64,000 nucleotides of DNA from Gyrodactylus bullatarudis (lineage: Eukaryota > Platyhelminthes > Monogenea > Gyrodactylidea > Gyrodactylidae), in contig SSNU01000143.1 of NCBI GenBank assembly GCA_012064415.1, forward strand, positions 62,001 to 126,000. Reading direction: 5' to 3'. Below the pieces are notes generated by a model. The model was not told where the DNA came from. It saw nothing but the letters and a program-made list of their open reading frames with translations, and made no database searches. Each line of letters starts with the position of its first letter. Positions within the stretch are counted from its first letter, which is position 1. Positions 41,985 to 53,880 of the stretch are shown piece by piece. Made by a program: the position numbers and the translations under genes.

Positions 41985-43720
41985 TTTAAGACCCAGGAGA
42001 AATTTTTTCATGGGAAAATTCTTAAATTAACATGAGTTTCTAAATAAGACATTGCGAATAAGATGCTGCTTTTTGTTTTTTTTAGCATGGCTAGTTTAGA
42101 GGTTATAAGATGTACCGTATATGGGACAGTGGAACTTCGTTAGTCATACCTACTTGTAAGCGACTAATAGAATGAATGTGATGGATCATGTAAATATATT
42201 TATTTTTTATGAAATATTTCGAAACAATTTCGGTTAGATACAAAGCATAATCTCAAATCACATTTCTTGTAGTAAACTTCCGTTTTCATAGAACAATTAC
42301 GACATCGACCTCGATCCGTATGTCCGGGCCAGTGACCCACACTGTCAAATCTAACAACTTCGAATGGAATTGGCTGGATGTTTCTCTTCTTAGTAGGGGG
42401 CTCTTCTGTAACTGATTCATTCAAACAGGGTCTTCCTCTCTCAACAGCCTTGGTCTTGGAAGCTATAAGACCCAATGCCAGTTCAACCAAAAATTTACGA
42501 CGATTCATGATAGATTTCGGATCTACCCCACTGTTTATCATACTTTCTTTATAGGCGATTTAAGCATTTATTGTAGCACTCACAATGGTCTGCCAAAAGA
42601 TATATAGGTACCATTTCTTTGACTTGTATGATGGCCTATATCTAGCAGTTAGCGAATCCTGGACGTCAACTCCACCCATATATTTATTATAAGCAGATAT
42701 TGTCTGGGGCTTCAAGATAGTTGTGAATTTCTTCTCTTTCTTATTATAAGAATTAGTTTTGACCATAGGTTCTGCGGGAATATGAGCAGTGATCATATAG
42801 ACTGGTCTTTTATCCATCCACTTTAGTAGGAGAACTTCTTGACTAGGCTCATAGCGAAGATCGTATTTCAGGTTATTCTTTCCGAGATCTTTATCTGATT
42901 TGAATTTGAATTTTGGTATCCTGTTAGATCGTATGGTTCCTGTGTATTGGAAACCCTTATTTTTCAACACGATTGCCAAAGAAATACTTGAGAAGAAGTT
43001 ATCAGAAAATATTTTATAGTTCTTGTTCTCTGGCAAATGTTTAACTAAGCGAATAACTGCATCTCCTCCTACTCCAAGGTCTGATTTTTGAATTTTAGAA
43101 GCATCTTGGTATGGTTCAAAATCATATAAGTATCCTTGAGGACCACATCTAGCCCAAAATTTGATTCCCCAAGGATTAGGCTTTCCTTTGATGTACTGAC
43201 GAATAGGACAAAACTTTCCTTTAGTTGGAATCATGATCTCATCAATAGAGTTGAATTCCTCAGAAGTCTTGCCGCTAATACAAGAAATTTGGAACATTTC
43301 AAGCCATGGTCGAATCTTCCAAAATTTGTCTTTAGCTTGGTCTTCACGAGTAACCTTCAAATTTTCAACAAAGTGCAAGTTCTGCAGAAGCTTTTGAAAG
43401 CGGTTTCGTGTCATATAATCTGCGATCTGATTCACTCTGGTTTCACTTTCCAAATACATTTTGAAGGCTGGAAGGCGTACAATTCCCATGAAAATTCGAA
43501 CACCAATTAGTTGACATATCTCGTGGGGGGATGAGCCTAGACAGTTCCCGGTTGTTTGTAAGCAATATTTTTCCGACTCAGAATGAAGCAGATTTATCAT
43601 TTCTGGTGTTACAAAATCGTTGAAAACCTCTCTAACTGTCTTCCTTGCTGCATCTGGATCTTCTTCTGGTATCCAATCAAAGGTTTTGTTCGGCATATCT
43701 CTGACTTCCCATTTAAAAGT
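41985..43720 (-). mobile_element. piggyBac-like element (PGBD2/3-type), 5'-truncated
   Basis: Right boundary of the element is TTTAACCCTTTAAGACCC at about 41984, the expected TTAA-CCC terminus. The transposase frame is on the minus strand (see next entry). Its upstream edge abuts a LINE fragment beginning near 43740, so the N-terminal region and the other terminus appear lost. Confidence 0.6.
42200..43696 (-). pseudogene. piggyBac transposase interrupted by a single in-frame stop
   Basis: 378 codons from MPNKTFDWIPEEDP, then TAA, then 119 more codons in the same frame. DDD residues are visible in SIDEIMIPTKGKFCP, YKIFSDNFFSS and YMGGVDVQDSLTARYRPSYK. The motif GTIRSNRIPKFKF and the Cys-rich end (CRNCSMKTEVYYKKCDLRLC) are typical of the PGBD2/PGBD3-like branch. 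The only break in the core is the TAA at 42560-42562 within NA-stop-IAYKES, where the family has NAW or NAL. Unlike the other piggyBac remnants here the frame is otherwise preserved, and it belongs to a different subfamily. Confidence 0.85.
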
Positions 43721-43739
43721 TCTTTAACGAAGAAAAATA

Positions 43740-44608
43740 GGTCTCAATATATTTTAGGGGATTTTAATTTTCCCTCTGAAAATAATTCCCCATCTATTCC
43801 TCCTTCCTATGACTCATTAATCTCTAAGTTTTCTCTTCATCAAATCGTTCAGTCCGCTACAAGAAATGAAAACATTCTTGACCTAATATTTTCAAATGTC
43901 TTCCATGATTCAATAACTCGATCTGTCCCTTTTTCAGATCACAATATAATTTTCTTTAAATTTTCTTTCTCTTTTAAAGATTCTACCAACTTAGACTTTA
44001 TAGCTCAAAATAACTTTGAAGCTAACGTCCTTACGGACCTATCTCTTCACCCAAAACTTGGGTGGAACAAATTTCGTAAACTACTTAACATAAATAAATT
44101 CTCCTCAATTTCAAATTTCACTTCTCTCACTGATAGAGAATTCTGCCAAGAAATTAATAATTATTTTATCGAAAATTTCAATGAACCGGAGCAGATTGAT
44201 TTCCTCAACTCTACCTCGGTTGCCCCATGTATGTCAATTCCTAATCGTCTTGATGATTATTATAACTCATTTTTACTTTTAAAAAATTTGCCCCCTGCTT
44301 TTCTAATATCACTTGTTAATTTCTTCAATTATTGTATAGCTAAAAATTTCATCCCACAAGATTGGCTTGTTGTTAAAATCACACCAATCCCTAAGTCTAA
44401 CAATTATTCAAATTTTTCTAATCTTAGACCAATATCATCGCTTAATATTTTCCTTTCCTTAATCGATAGATATGTCACTAGGGAAATTTCCCTGAATCTA
44501 CCTTCACCCTTCCATGATAATTCCCAACATGGGTTTTTACCAAGGAAAAATACCTCAACTAATATGCTGGAATTTCTAAATTATGCTAAACCCTTATTAA
44601 AAGCTAAA
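43740..44608 (+). mobile_element. LINE fragment, ORF2 part, running into an assembly gap
   Basis: Plus strand, same LINE group as 36796-39335 but clearly diverged. It carries ILGDFNFPSENNSPSIPPSY, NENILDLIFSNVFHDSITR and VPFSDHNIIFF of the endonuclease, then WNKFRKLLNINKFSSISNF, DWLVVKITPIPKSNNYSNFS, LRPISSLNIFLSLIDRYVT and HGFLPRKNTSTN. The frame stays open to the gap at 44609. The endonuclease N terminus is missing. Confidence 0.85.
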
Positions 44609-45286
44609 NNNNNNNNNNNNNNNNNNNNNNNNNNNNNNNNNNNNNNNNNNNNNNNNNNNNNNNNNNNNNNNNNNNNNNNNNNNNNNNNNNNNNNNNNNNN
44701 NNNNNNNNNNNNNNNNNNNNNNNNNNNNNNNNNNNNNNNNNNNNNNNNNNNNNNNNNNNNNNNNNNNNNNNNNNNNNNNNNNNNNNNNNNNNNNNNNNNN
44801 NNNNNNNNNNNNNNNNNNNNNNNNNNNNNNNNNNNNNNNNNNNNNNNNNNNNNNNNNNNNNNNNNNNNNNNNNNNNNNNNNNNNNNNNNNNNNNNNNNNN
44901 NNNNNNNNNNNNNNNNNNNNNNNNNNNNNNNNNNNNNNNNNNNNNNNNNNNNNNNNNNNNNNNNNNNNNNNNNNNNNNNNNNNNNNNNNNNNNNNNNNNN
45001 NNNNNNNNNNNNNNNNNNNNNNNNNNNNNNNNNNNNNNNNNNNNNNNNNNNNNNNNNNNNNNNNNNNNNNNNNNNNNNNNNNNNNNNNNNNNNNNNNNNN
45101 NNNNNNNNNNNNNNNNNNNNNNNNNNNNNNNNNNNNNNNNNNNNNNNNNNNNNNNNNNNNNNNNNNNNNNNNNNNNNNNNNNNNNNNNNNNNNNNNNNNN
45201 NNNNNNNNNNNNNNNNNNNNNNNNNNNNNNNNNNNNNNNNNNNNNNNNNNNNNNNNNNNNNNNNNNNNNNNNNNNNNNNNNNNNNN
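44609..45286. other. Assembly gap, 678 N
   Basis: All bases are N. The LINE RT core probably lies in it. Repeats on both sides explain the assembly failure. Confidence 1.
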
Positions 45287-46135
45287 AAACTTTGAACTGG
45301 AATTTCTTTCAGATTTTCAAAGATTTATAATCAAAAATGTGTAGCATGGTAGAACTTGAGAGCCTCTATCTATTGATACAGCAAATTTTCTTGTACGAAT
45401 CAATATAAAAAAGTTTTTTATTGAGGCAGATATAAGTCTAATTTTTAATTCAATTGATAGAGCATAAAATTTGAAGGTCATTCATGCAAAATGATTGTTG
45501 AATGGGACTTGAGAACTGTGCAAAAAAATACGAATTTTAATACTCGAATCTGATTGGTTGCTGCATATGGGGGGGTATAAATACAGAAAATCGCATGGGG
45601 TAGAGTTATCTCGAGGCGTTATGTAGGGAAATCACTGTATATGTTCTCATAAACACACTTCTGGTACCCTGCGATGACAGTCATCTTTGTATGTACTTTG
45701 GGAAAATGAAAAATGACTTTATATAAATTTGGAAAGCCTTTTTAATTATGATCTAACAGCTACATAATACATGATAGAATAATGAAATTTTACCAATTTG
45801 CATAGAATCTAATGAGTCTAAATTCAAAAATATACGACATCATTATCAACTCAACCAACACACCGATGTCATAGAAAGTTTATCATTTTTCTTTTTTGAT
45901 AAATCATTATCTCTTTTGTTTGAGAACTTGAAATATTTAGATAAAAATATCCTTGTTTAGGCTTTGTTTGTTGTTATTTTTAAAAATAAAAATGATCTAA
46001 TCAAAATAGATTTTCATTATTAATGACTCATTAGAATATGAGATATCTTTATCTTAGTGAATTAATACGACGTAAATAATTTGTCTATCGGAAACCTCCA
46101 TTTTAAGCTTAAATTCTGTGAAGAGTTATAGTATT
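45287..46135. other. Unassigned stretch with a promoter-like cluster
   Basis: No gene. At about 45553-45588 a CTGATTGGTTGC (inverted CCAAT) is followed by GGGGGTATAAATAC (TATA), a pairing that resembles the 3' end of the ~725-bp repeat; it may be another LTR-type promoter. Confidence 0.35.
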
Positions 46136-46139
46136 CTAT

Positions 46140-46965
46140 TGCTATTCTAAGAAATATTTATAAGAAGAAGACTGACACCGGAAAGTATCTACATTATGCC
46201 AATTTCAGTCCTATTTCTCATTAAGTTGGCTTAGTAATTGGTCTAAGTAAGAGGAAAAGAAAGATAGCAAGCCCTGAGGAATGGTCTAACGAAATAGAGA
46301 ACGTGAAGTTAAGTCTGAAATGAAAATTCATGAATGTTTCTATGGATAGAATTGAGGTTGTCGAAACATATGAATTGGAGAAACATACAATTGAAAATTG
46401 TATTTAAAACTCAGAGATTGTTTAGTATGATTCATAAGGATTTGCTGAAGCCAGTGGAGAAAACTCTATTAGTTTACAGATTCCAATGTGATTGTGGAGC
46501 TTCATATATAGGTAAAACGATTAGGAAATTATCTAAACGAGTGGAGGACCATCTGAAGAAGGATACTGCGGTTACAAGCTTCTTCTTAGACAAGCTTCAA
46601 TTTCTAATTTTTCCGTTTTATACAAAAACCCCAATGACGACAGCATAGATATTTGGGTGAAAGAAAAATTTCTTATTAACCTATATAAACCTAATCTATG
46701 TGTTCAAAAAACCTTTCCTATAATCTTCAACTACCTTGGCCAGTGTGAGCTTTTTCACTTTTTTCTCCACTGTTGGTATTTATTGGAGAGTTTTGGTGTT
46801 TTTTCAGCTTGCATTTTATTCTTATTTTCTTTGACTTTTACTATTTCTTTCATGATTTGTAAATTATTATTTTGAATGAACTTTTAACTTATATCATTTT
46901 TGAAGAATTACCACTGATGATGCTTCAAGAAATGTACATTTGGTTTTAATATATTTTCTTTAAAT
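46140..46965 (+). mobile_element. Penelope-like element, 3' fragment (copy 4)
   Basis: Plus strand. Reads KKKTDTGKYLHYANFSPISH near 46155, a degraded linker, then frame 46334-46648 with LLVYRFQCDCGASYIGKTIR and KLSKRVEDHLKKD. The last part is frame-shifted (KEKFLINLYKPNLCVQK at 46657). The tail has CTGATGA at 46914-46920 and GAAA at 46929-46932. Confidence 0.85.
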
Positions 46966-47595
46966 TTTCTAAAATATCTAGCAGAGTAAAAAATTTCCTT
47001 TCGATTGGTATATTTTACATCTAGGAGGTATGTTTTATAGATGAGTTAGAAGCAATTTTAAGTGAGTAAATTAATTTTGTCGACCCCTATATCAGGCAAG
47101 AATTAATCTGGCAATAAGAACAGTAAGAAATAAAAGTTAAAAAAACCCTTGATCAAATATTTATTAACAAATCTACTTATTCTGAAAAATAATTGTTTAT
47201 TAATATTTTCGAAATTTATTTTTATATTTGATACCTAAAACCTTTTTACTCTTGGTAGTCTTAAAACTCCTTGGCAATGCAGTTAATCTTGCAGTTTACA
47301 TCTTGAAGTGATTTAAACTGTTTACTCGACTTCAAGATTATCTGATATTACAGACAATTTCAAACATGATGTCTCGTGATAAATTAAATTTTTCATGAAC
47401 ATTTTTATGCATATCTGCCCCAAATTTTATCCCTGACATTTCCATGCTGCATAAAATTTACTATTTTCTGAATATAAATTACATTTTGTACATCATAGAA
47501 ACGAGATTTTTTCCTTCTTCAAATACACGGAAAATTTTTTTCTATCTTCATTTTAGGATATCTTATGGAAAATTAGAAAGAAGATTATATAAAAG
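46966..47595. other. Unassigned, with a Ginger-like end fragment
   Basis: About 47277-47350 (GCAGTTAATCTTGC, GACTTCAAGATTATCTGATA) resembles the inverted ends of the Ginger-like elements at 26774 and 35448. The rest is AT-rich with nothing recognised. Confidence 0.35.
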
Positions 47596-47599
47596 CCAT

Positions 47600-48510
47600 T
47601 TGTACATTTCATAAAGCATCATCAGTGGCAATACTTTAAAAATGATAAAAGTTAAGGATTCATTGAAGATAATAATTTACAAATTATGAAAGAAATAGTG
47701 AACGTCAAAGAAAATCAGAATAAAATGAGCTAAAAAAACACCAAAACTCTCCAATAAGTAGCAATAGTGGAGAGAAAAGTGATAAAGCTCACATAGGCCA
47801 AGGTAGTTGAAGATTATAAGAATAGTTTTTTTGAACACATAAGTTTGGTTTGTATAGATTTATGAAGAATTTCTCCTTCACCCAAACGTCTGTACTGTCA
47901 TCCCCTGCATTTTTGTATAAGATGGAAAAGTTTGAAATTGAAGCTTCATGTCTGTCTTGTCTTAGATGCCTGGTCACCGCTGTGTCTTTCTTAAGATGAT
48001 CGTTCCCTCTAGTTGATAACTTCCTAATTGTACGACCGATATATGTAGCTCCACAGTCACATTGGAATTTATAAATCAATAGAGTTTTCTCTTCAGGTTT
48101 CAGTAAATCTTTATGAATTAGGTTAAACAATCTCTGATTTTCAAATACAATTTTCAATTGTATGTTGTTATAATGTTGATTAATAAGATCAGTTAACTTT
48201 CTTCTTAAATCGTTACTAAAACCATCTCCTTTGAAATTAAGTTTCGTGGTTTTCTCAACTTCATCTCTGTTTTCAACGACATCTCTATCGACTGGTATGT
48301 TGATAAATTTGTCCACAAATTTATAAGGATAACGGTTTTCCATTAAACATATCTTCGTGCTCTCTATTTCTTTAGGTATTTCTTTTCTTTATGTGAAACA
48401 GGACTAAAACTGGCATAATGGAGATATTTACCATTGTCAGTCTTTTTCTTTAAATTGACCCATCTTCTTTGCTGGTTAGTTTCACATCTAAGAAGCTTAA
48501 AATATCTATT
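47600..48510 (-). mobile_element. Penelope-like element with an intact GIY-YIG frame (copy 5)
   Basis: The frame 47789-48343 (184 codons) is unbroken: linker TKLNFKGDGFSNDLRRKLTD, nuclease LLIYKFQCDCGATYIGRTIR with KLSTRGNDHLKKD, then SISNFSILYKNAGDDSTDVW, KEKFFINLYKPNLCVQKNYS and LQLPWPM. It is the best-preserved nuclease in the window. Upstream only a scrap of reverse transcriptase remains (KKKTDNGKYLHYASFSPVSH, about 48440). The tail at about 47600-47640 has CTGATGA, eight bases, GAAA. Confidence 0.88.
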
Positions 48511-48539
48511 TTGGAGTTTGTAAGCAAAAGAATATAGAG

Positions 48540-49375
48540 CTGGAAGAACTGTGGGGAGAGAATTTGGAGCACAGATTGTCAAAGATTCAATGAGCAATTC
48601 AAGGTTTAAAATTATCAAACAATACATAAGATTTGATAATAAATCATTACGAAACATTGGGCAAAATAGAGACAAGCTTGCTCCAATAAGGATGATATTC
48701 CAAGAGTTTATTTCAAATTGCCAGAAAGCAAATAACTATTGATGAACAACTTATTTCCTTCCGAGGCAGATTTCCATTCAGAGTTTATATGAAGAGCAAG
48801 CCAAGTAAATATGTAATTAAAGTTTTGGCGGCATGTGATGCAAAAACAGCCTACATATTTAATGCAGATATTTACATAGGGAAAGACGGCGATGCTCAAG
48901 AATTTGATCAAGGAGAGTTGTGAAGCAATTGATTCATCCGTTTCTAAACGCTGGTAGGACAGTTACATGTGATAATTTTTTCACATCATATGATTTAGCT
49001 CAAAATCTCAAAGCTAACCGTACAGCCATAGTGGGTACATGCCGGAAGATCAGGAAGTTTTTACCCAGATCATTTCAATGCAAAAATATTGATCCTGGTA
49101 CAATCCAATATATATAGTAATGGAGTCGCAATTCTCAGGTTTGCAGAGAAGAAAAACAAACCAGTTGTCATAATGTCATCATTACACCAAAATCCAGATG
49201 ACAGTGGACCTAAGCCGGAGATTATTCAATACTATAACGAAAACAAAGGAGGTGTGGACACTTTAGATCAACTTGTAACTAATTACTCATGTAGAAGATC
49301 TACAAATAGAATAAAATCCTTTGTACAAAAATATTTTACATTTCATACTTGCAAAATTAATTGTGAGAAATAACT
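48540..49375 (+). pseudogene. piggyBac-like transposase, decayed (same subfamily as 5037-7443)
   Basis: Reads across frames: FKIIKQYIRFDNKSLRN, NRDKLAPIRMIFQEFISNC, then DEQLISFRGRFPFRVYMKSK, AACDAKTAYIFNADIYIGKD, RTVTCDNFFTSYDLAQNLKA, and NENKGGVDTLDQLVTNYSCR. At least three frameshifts; the C-terminal finger is missing. It abuts Penelope copy 5 on the left. Confidence 0.8.
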
Positions 49376-49584
49376 AAAAATATACACAACTCCACTTGGG
49401 ATCTAAAACACTATCTGGTATAGTATATAAATTTAATAATAATAACGTCTTTACTTTTTTTTAGTTTATAAATCTGGTTTTAATTTCTTGAGAGAACTCT
49501 TCCAAGTTTTTTCTCTTCAAGGACTTTAATGGTTTATCAAAGATTTTTTTACATCAATTAAAGATAGCTAGATTTTTAACATGT

Positions 49585-49970
49585 CCTTGAATCTATTGAT
49601 TTATAAATTCCAATGTGACTGTGGAGCTACATATATCGGTCGTACAATTAGGAAGTTATCAACTAGAGGGAACGATCATCTTAAGAAAGACACAGCGGTG
49701 ACCAGGCATCTAAGACAAATTGGAGAGTTTTGGTGTTTTTTTAGCTCATTTTATTCTGATTTTCTTTGACGTTCACTATTTCTTTCATAATTTGTAAATT
49801 ATTATCTTCAATGAATCCTTAACTTTTATCATTTTTAAAGTATTGCTACTGATGATGCTTTATGAAATGTACAAATGGCTTTTATATAATCTTCTTTCTA
49901 ATTTTCCAAATATGATTGTAAGTGGATTTTTGGACGTATTTGGGAATTCACGTGAATACCTCAATCACAA
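49585..49970 (+). mobile_element. Penelope-like element, internally deleted fragment (copy 6)
   Basis: LLIYKFQCDCGATYIGRTIR and KLSTRGNDHLKKDTAVTRH (49581-49720), then a jump straight to the 3' UTR sequence (GGAGAGTTTTGGTG) and tail with CTGATGA (49849-49855) and GAAA (49864-49867). Near identity to copy 5 suggests a recent, deleted daughter copy. Confidence 0.85.
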
Positions 49971-49994
49971 AAAAATATCTTTTGGATCTTGAAC

Positions 49995-50140
49995 TTTTGC
50001 CTGGTGTGTCCTAATGGTATCTCTCTCGCCTCTTACATTCGGTCCTAGGTTCCTCCCACACCGGGCACATTGAACAGTCTTTCTTTGTTCTCTAATATGT
50101 ACTATTATTTTTATGTATAAATAAAAATATCTTGATTTCA
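49995..50140 (+). repeat. tRNA-derived SINE-like sequence
   Basis: 49999-50070 resembles a tRNA: GGTGTG and CACACC can pair as an acceptor stem; a pol III A-box-like TGTCCTAATGG matches 9 of 11 with TGGCCTAGTGG; a B-box-like GGTTCCTCCC lies before the 3' stem. An AT-rich tail ending in ATAAATAAAAA follows. Loops are imperfect, so it is not a functional tRNA. Confidence 0.5.
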
Positions 50141-50970
50141 AAAAATGGAATGCTTAAATAATTATAATCTTTGACATTCTATAAGGATTATAAAAATAGA
50201 GAGAAAAATAGTTTGATTTTGAATAAATTTTATTTTTATGAATTTGGAATTTGCTTTCAACAATTCGATCCTAAGTCAGGAATAGAGTCGTAGTCGTAAA
50301 ATATACTTACGTAAGAAATATTGAGTTCTACATACGCACATTGTTAGAATAAGGAATTGTTGAAAGGCTTTTTTGGAATTGAAATCTACAATAGGAATCG
50401 AAAGGCTTCACTAGTTAGACTGTTGAAATGAAAGGAGGGTTAGGTACTCCTGCTCTGACATTGAATGCGATGGACAGATTTGAATAATTTAAGGCATTGT
50501 GATTAGGGACCCCATTGCATTGCCTTGAACAATTACAAGTATCTGGAAAGATATAATTGATTGAAAATGCTTTATCAATTGAATTAGTTGTTTGATTCAA
50601 GTATATTGCAATAACTTACAATTACTTGTTCAAATTCTAACTTTAATACTACTGTCAAGCGAAAATACATATTAGCTATGGTCAGCGAAAAAAAAAATTT
50701 TCGGCCTGATATTAAATCTAATAGTTTATGAAATTCTATGTTTAAAAAATTTCTGACTACCTCAGAAAATAGAAAATTTCAGGCTTGAAAAAAATTTATT
50801 TAGAACGTTTTTTATTTAATGATTTTGAAAATGTATAATTGAATCTTCTTAAATAGATTGAAAATAAATTATAATAATTCTATTATGATTTATCCAGTAG
50901 TTTCAGTTGATTTTATAAGACCTTAATTTGTTAGTTTAAAATATTCTTCTAAAAATATATATTTAAAATC
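50141..50970. other. Unassigned spacer
   Basis: AT-rich. About 50480-50600 is weakly similar, in inverse orientation, to 53500-53640 (GGGACCCCATTGCATTGC versus CAATGCAATGTGGGTCCC). Confidence 0.35.
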
Positions 50971-52833
50971 ATGTCTGCTATCATGGAAATACCAAAATTT
51001 TTCACAAATGGAGATGTTTACAGATATTACTCTCTTCACACCGGTGGTAGCCTTGTAACTCAGATTAGAAAGGTCACATTCGATGCTATAATTGATAGAG
51101 TCAAACAGGTCTACATCAATCTTGAAATTCCAACAGTGAGCGATCAGCAAATTCGGGCAAAAATCATTAAATTAATCGCTGACAGAAATTCCTGTGTCAA
51201 CAGAAAAAAAAGTGTAGAAACTCTTTTTTCAAAAATATTTTACATTGCAAAGCGCCGTTGTGCATTAACAAGCAGTTTTAAATGTAATAAAAATGCTGCT
51301 AATTATTGGCAAAACTTCAACATACTCAATAAGTTGTAACCCCAGATGTCGTTTTTCTCAGTGATATCTCTATCACCTCAATAAGCTCCTCTTCGGTTCA
51401 ACTGGATAGCTCATTTGTCGCTTAAACAAGCTTCAGACTTGATGAATCTGTACAAGAAGAAAACGAAAATCATATCAGCCCTATTCCAAAGAGAGCAAAC
51501 TTCAAAAGTGCCCCGATCTTCTCAAGCAACTCTGAGGAATCCTCTGGTGAGCCTGTTTTGCATAGGAGGAAAAATCTAGATTTAATTCTTCTTTGTTGAA
51601 AAAATCTTGGAGATGAAAATCAGTCCCAAGAAGGCAAGTGTACTCTTGAATCTCTTCGCCAGCGTCATCAATGCATTTTCAGGCGAAACTTACATATCAA
51701 AGTGGAAGATCAAAAGTATTATCGCTTTGCTAGAACAGCAATACATTCTCAACCGCCGGAAGAGAATCCAATGCATTGAATATGACTCGAAACGAAATAA
51801 GTGTCGTAGATATCACGAGAAGATGTCAAATGATGAGAATTTAGTCCTAGTTGCCCAGCCTGGAAATGAATTCGTTGAGTGTGTCGTCTCTCAGACAGGA
51901 TCAGCTCAACATTGTACTGATGTCATTATGGAGGTCTTGGAGAAAACCGATTCAATAAATACTTTGCAAGTTCAAAAAGTTCAAATTTGACGGTACAAAT
52001 GTCAATGTTGGTGATAAAAAACGAGTCAATCTCTCAGTTGAACACAAGATAGGAAGACCTGTCACTTAGGTTGTATGTTCTCTTCATAAGATAGAAATCA
52101 TGCTCAGAACAGTATTTTTGAAATTGGATGAAGTATCAAGCGGTCCAAATACTTTTACTGGTCCTATCGGCAAGGCCATTAAAGATGTGTCAGCTTTATC
52201 GCCAATAGTACATTTTCAATCAATTGGGATCGAGCTTCCTATTATGAGCGATCTTGATCAAATTTGACAACGGATCAGAAATATCTATTTTCGATCGCTC
52301 AAATGGTGTCATTCGGCTATACTATGACAGATCCTGGATTGATGCAGTTTATTAAGTCGAATGAACCGGGTAAAATGCATTTGACGACAGCTAGTCGTAT
52401 TCTAAGACTTTATGTTAGTTTTGAAAATCCTAGTCCAAAGCTCAAGGTTTGTAATGAAAATCTACATTCGGTTTGATGCAAAGCTGTTTCCATCCATATC
52501 TGATGCATATAAGAACTTCTTCAGATTCAACAGTTTCGGGGATGAAGAAATTCAAAATATTGTTTCTGCTAGATTAAGAAAAATTCATACCTTGCTCATC
52601 CAGAGGTAATCATTCTGGCTATGGTCGGAGATGAAGATCTAAACGTTAGACGGATGGCAGCCGATTTTTTAGAAAAAGCTACTCCTAATCGAGTCAATTC
52701 ATGTAGCTTGCAAAGGCGGAATAAAATTTGTGCGACAGTCTCTGCACGAGAAAAACTCAAAAATGAAGCTGTTTTTAAAGATTTTTTTAAATTGAGCAAA
52801 ATCTACAAACTAAATAATGTAAATAACATTTAA
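50971..52833 (+). pseudogene. Broken copy of an uncharacterised invertebrate protein family (N-terminal to middle part)
   Basis: Starts with ATG at 50971 (MSAIMEIPKFFTNGDVYRYY) and runs, with frameshifts near 51330 and 52010, an in-frame TAA near 51423 and another stop near 52065. Blocks in order: CVNRKKSVETLFSKIFYIAK; a Ser-rich linker ending EENENHISPIPKRA; FDGTNVNVG; EHKIGRPVT, VVCSLHKIEI; LDEVSSGPNTFTGPIGKAIK; TTDQKYLFSIAQMVSFGYTM; HLTTASRILRLYVSFENPSP; MKIYIRFDAKLF; and NSYLAHPEVIILAMVGDEDL. From memory these blocks (DGT-x-N-x-G, GP-x-x-F-x-G-x-IGK, TDQ-x-YL, TA-x-RILRLYV, AHPE) recur in long unnamed invertebrate proteins of unknown, perhaps mobile, origin. A second copy is at 34441-35330. 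Confidence 0.65.
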
Positions 52834-53589
52834 TCCGAATAAAATAGAATATTATATAACATTATTGGACTTATAAGTTAATTAAACAAGAAAATTTCAT
52901 TCTTTAAAATGTTGAGCTATTTGATAAAAACAGAAATTATATCCCGAACTCATATGTCTGATGCTTTTAATAAGAAAACTAATTAATCTAATATTAAAAT
53001 ACACAACTAAGAACAACTTCAGCCACCATAATATCCGATATTTTATGTGTTTCACAAATGTAGAAATTTTTCTCAGTTTGAAAAATTGCTCAATTTAAAC
53101 AAATTTTTAAAGAAGATTGATGAAGAAGTGATGAAGAAGGTTGTTGACTCAATTTATAAGGGGATTAATTAGCAAGTCTAGGAAACAAATTCTAATTTGA
53201 TCTTCACCAGTTCAGTTTTATATTCTCCTCATTCAATTCTCCCCCATTCTGTTTCCCAGAAGCATACTTTATTAAATTTATTGTAATCACCTTGCATATT
53301 TAGGTTTGAGCATCTGTAGAAACTTCAGTATCACAGTTGTTGCATTTGGCCTTTTTTCACCTTCCAACTCCTCAGAATGAGACTAGACCTAATTTCTTTT
53401 TCTTCCCATGTTTTGGAGTCACGAGGTTAACGAATCATTGTAAAAAGAATTAGTTGTTATTGAATTATTGAATCTGCCAATCAGAATCGAGCATTACTAA
53501 GTACTTGCAATTAATTGGTCAATTACAATTACTTGTTTTCACAGCCATAACAATTAATTGAATTGATAAATACTTGTTTTCTTAAGCCT
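52834..53589. other. Unassigned spacer
   Basis: AT-rich, stop-rich, no recognisable gene. Confidence 0.35.
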
Positions 53590-53880
53590 TGATTGCTACA
53601 ATGCAATGCAATGTGGGTCCCTAATTGTGTTTATTCACAAATTTGTTTTATTAAACCTTTGACTTTCTCTCATGTTAGCAGGGAGAAAGAGGTGGTTGAA
53701 TATGATTTCAATTTCGATTTTCGATTTCTGGTACAAATTTGTTTTGAAAATGTATATGGATTATTGGGCAAAGAATTTAGATTGCAGGATGCTTAATCAT
53801 GATTGGTCAATAAACACTCAATGCTCATTGGTCAAATATTTGGGGCAGATATGTTCATGAAAAATTTAATTTTTCACGAG
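53590..53880 (+). repeat. Diverged relative of the ~725-bp promoter-like repeat
   Basis: 53790-53860 (GATTGGTCAATAAACACTCA, CTCATTGGTCAAATATTTGG) aligns by eye with the ATTGG-rich region of copies A and B (GATTGGCCGACAAATACTCA). TATA and the 3' end are not preserved. Small open frames here are probably incidental. Confidence 0.4.

Noticed and set aside
43583..45295. A 570-codon open frame across the N gap
   Set aside because: Half of it is undetermined bases; only the LINE part before 44609 is real sequence.
51330..51345. A 10-13-nt GT-AG segment at the first break of the 50971 gene, considered as an ultra-short intron
   Set aside because: Too short for any known spliceosome, and other stops and shifts in the same gene point to decay.
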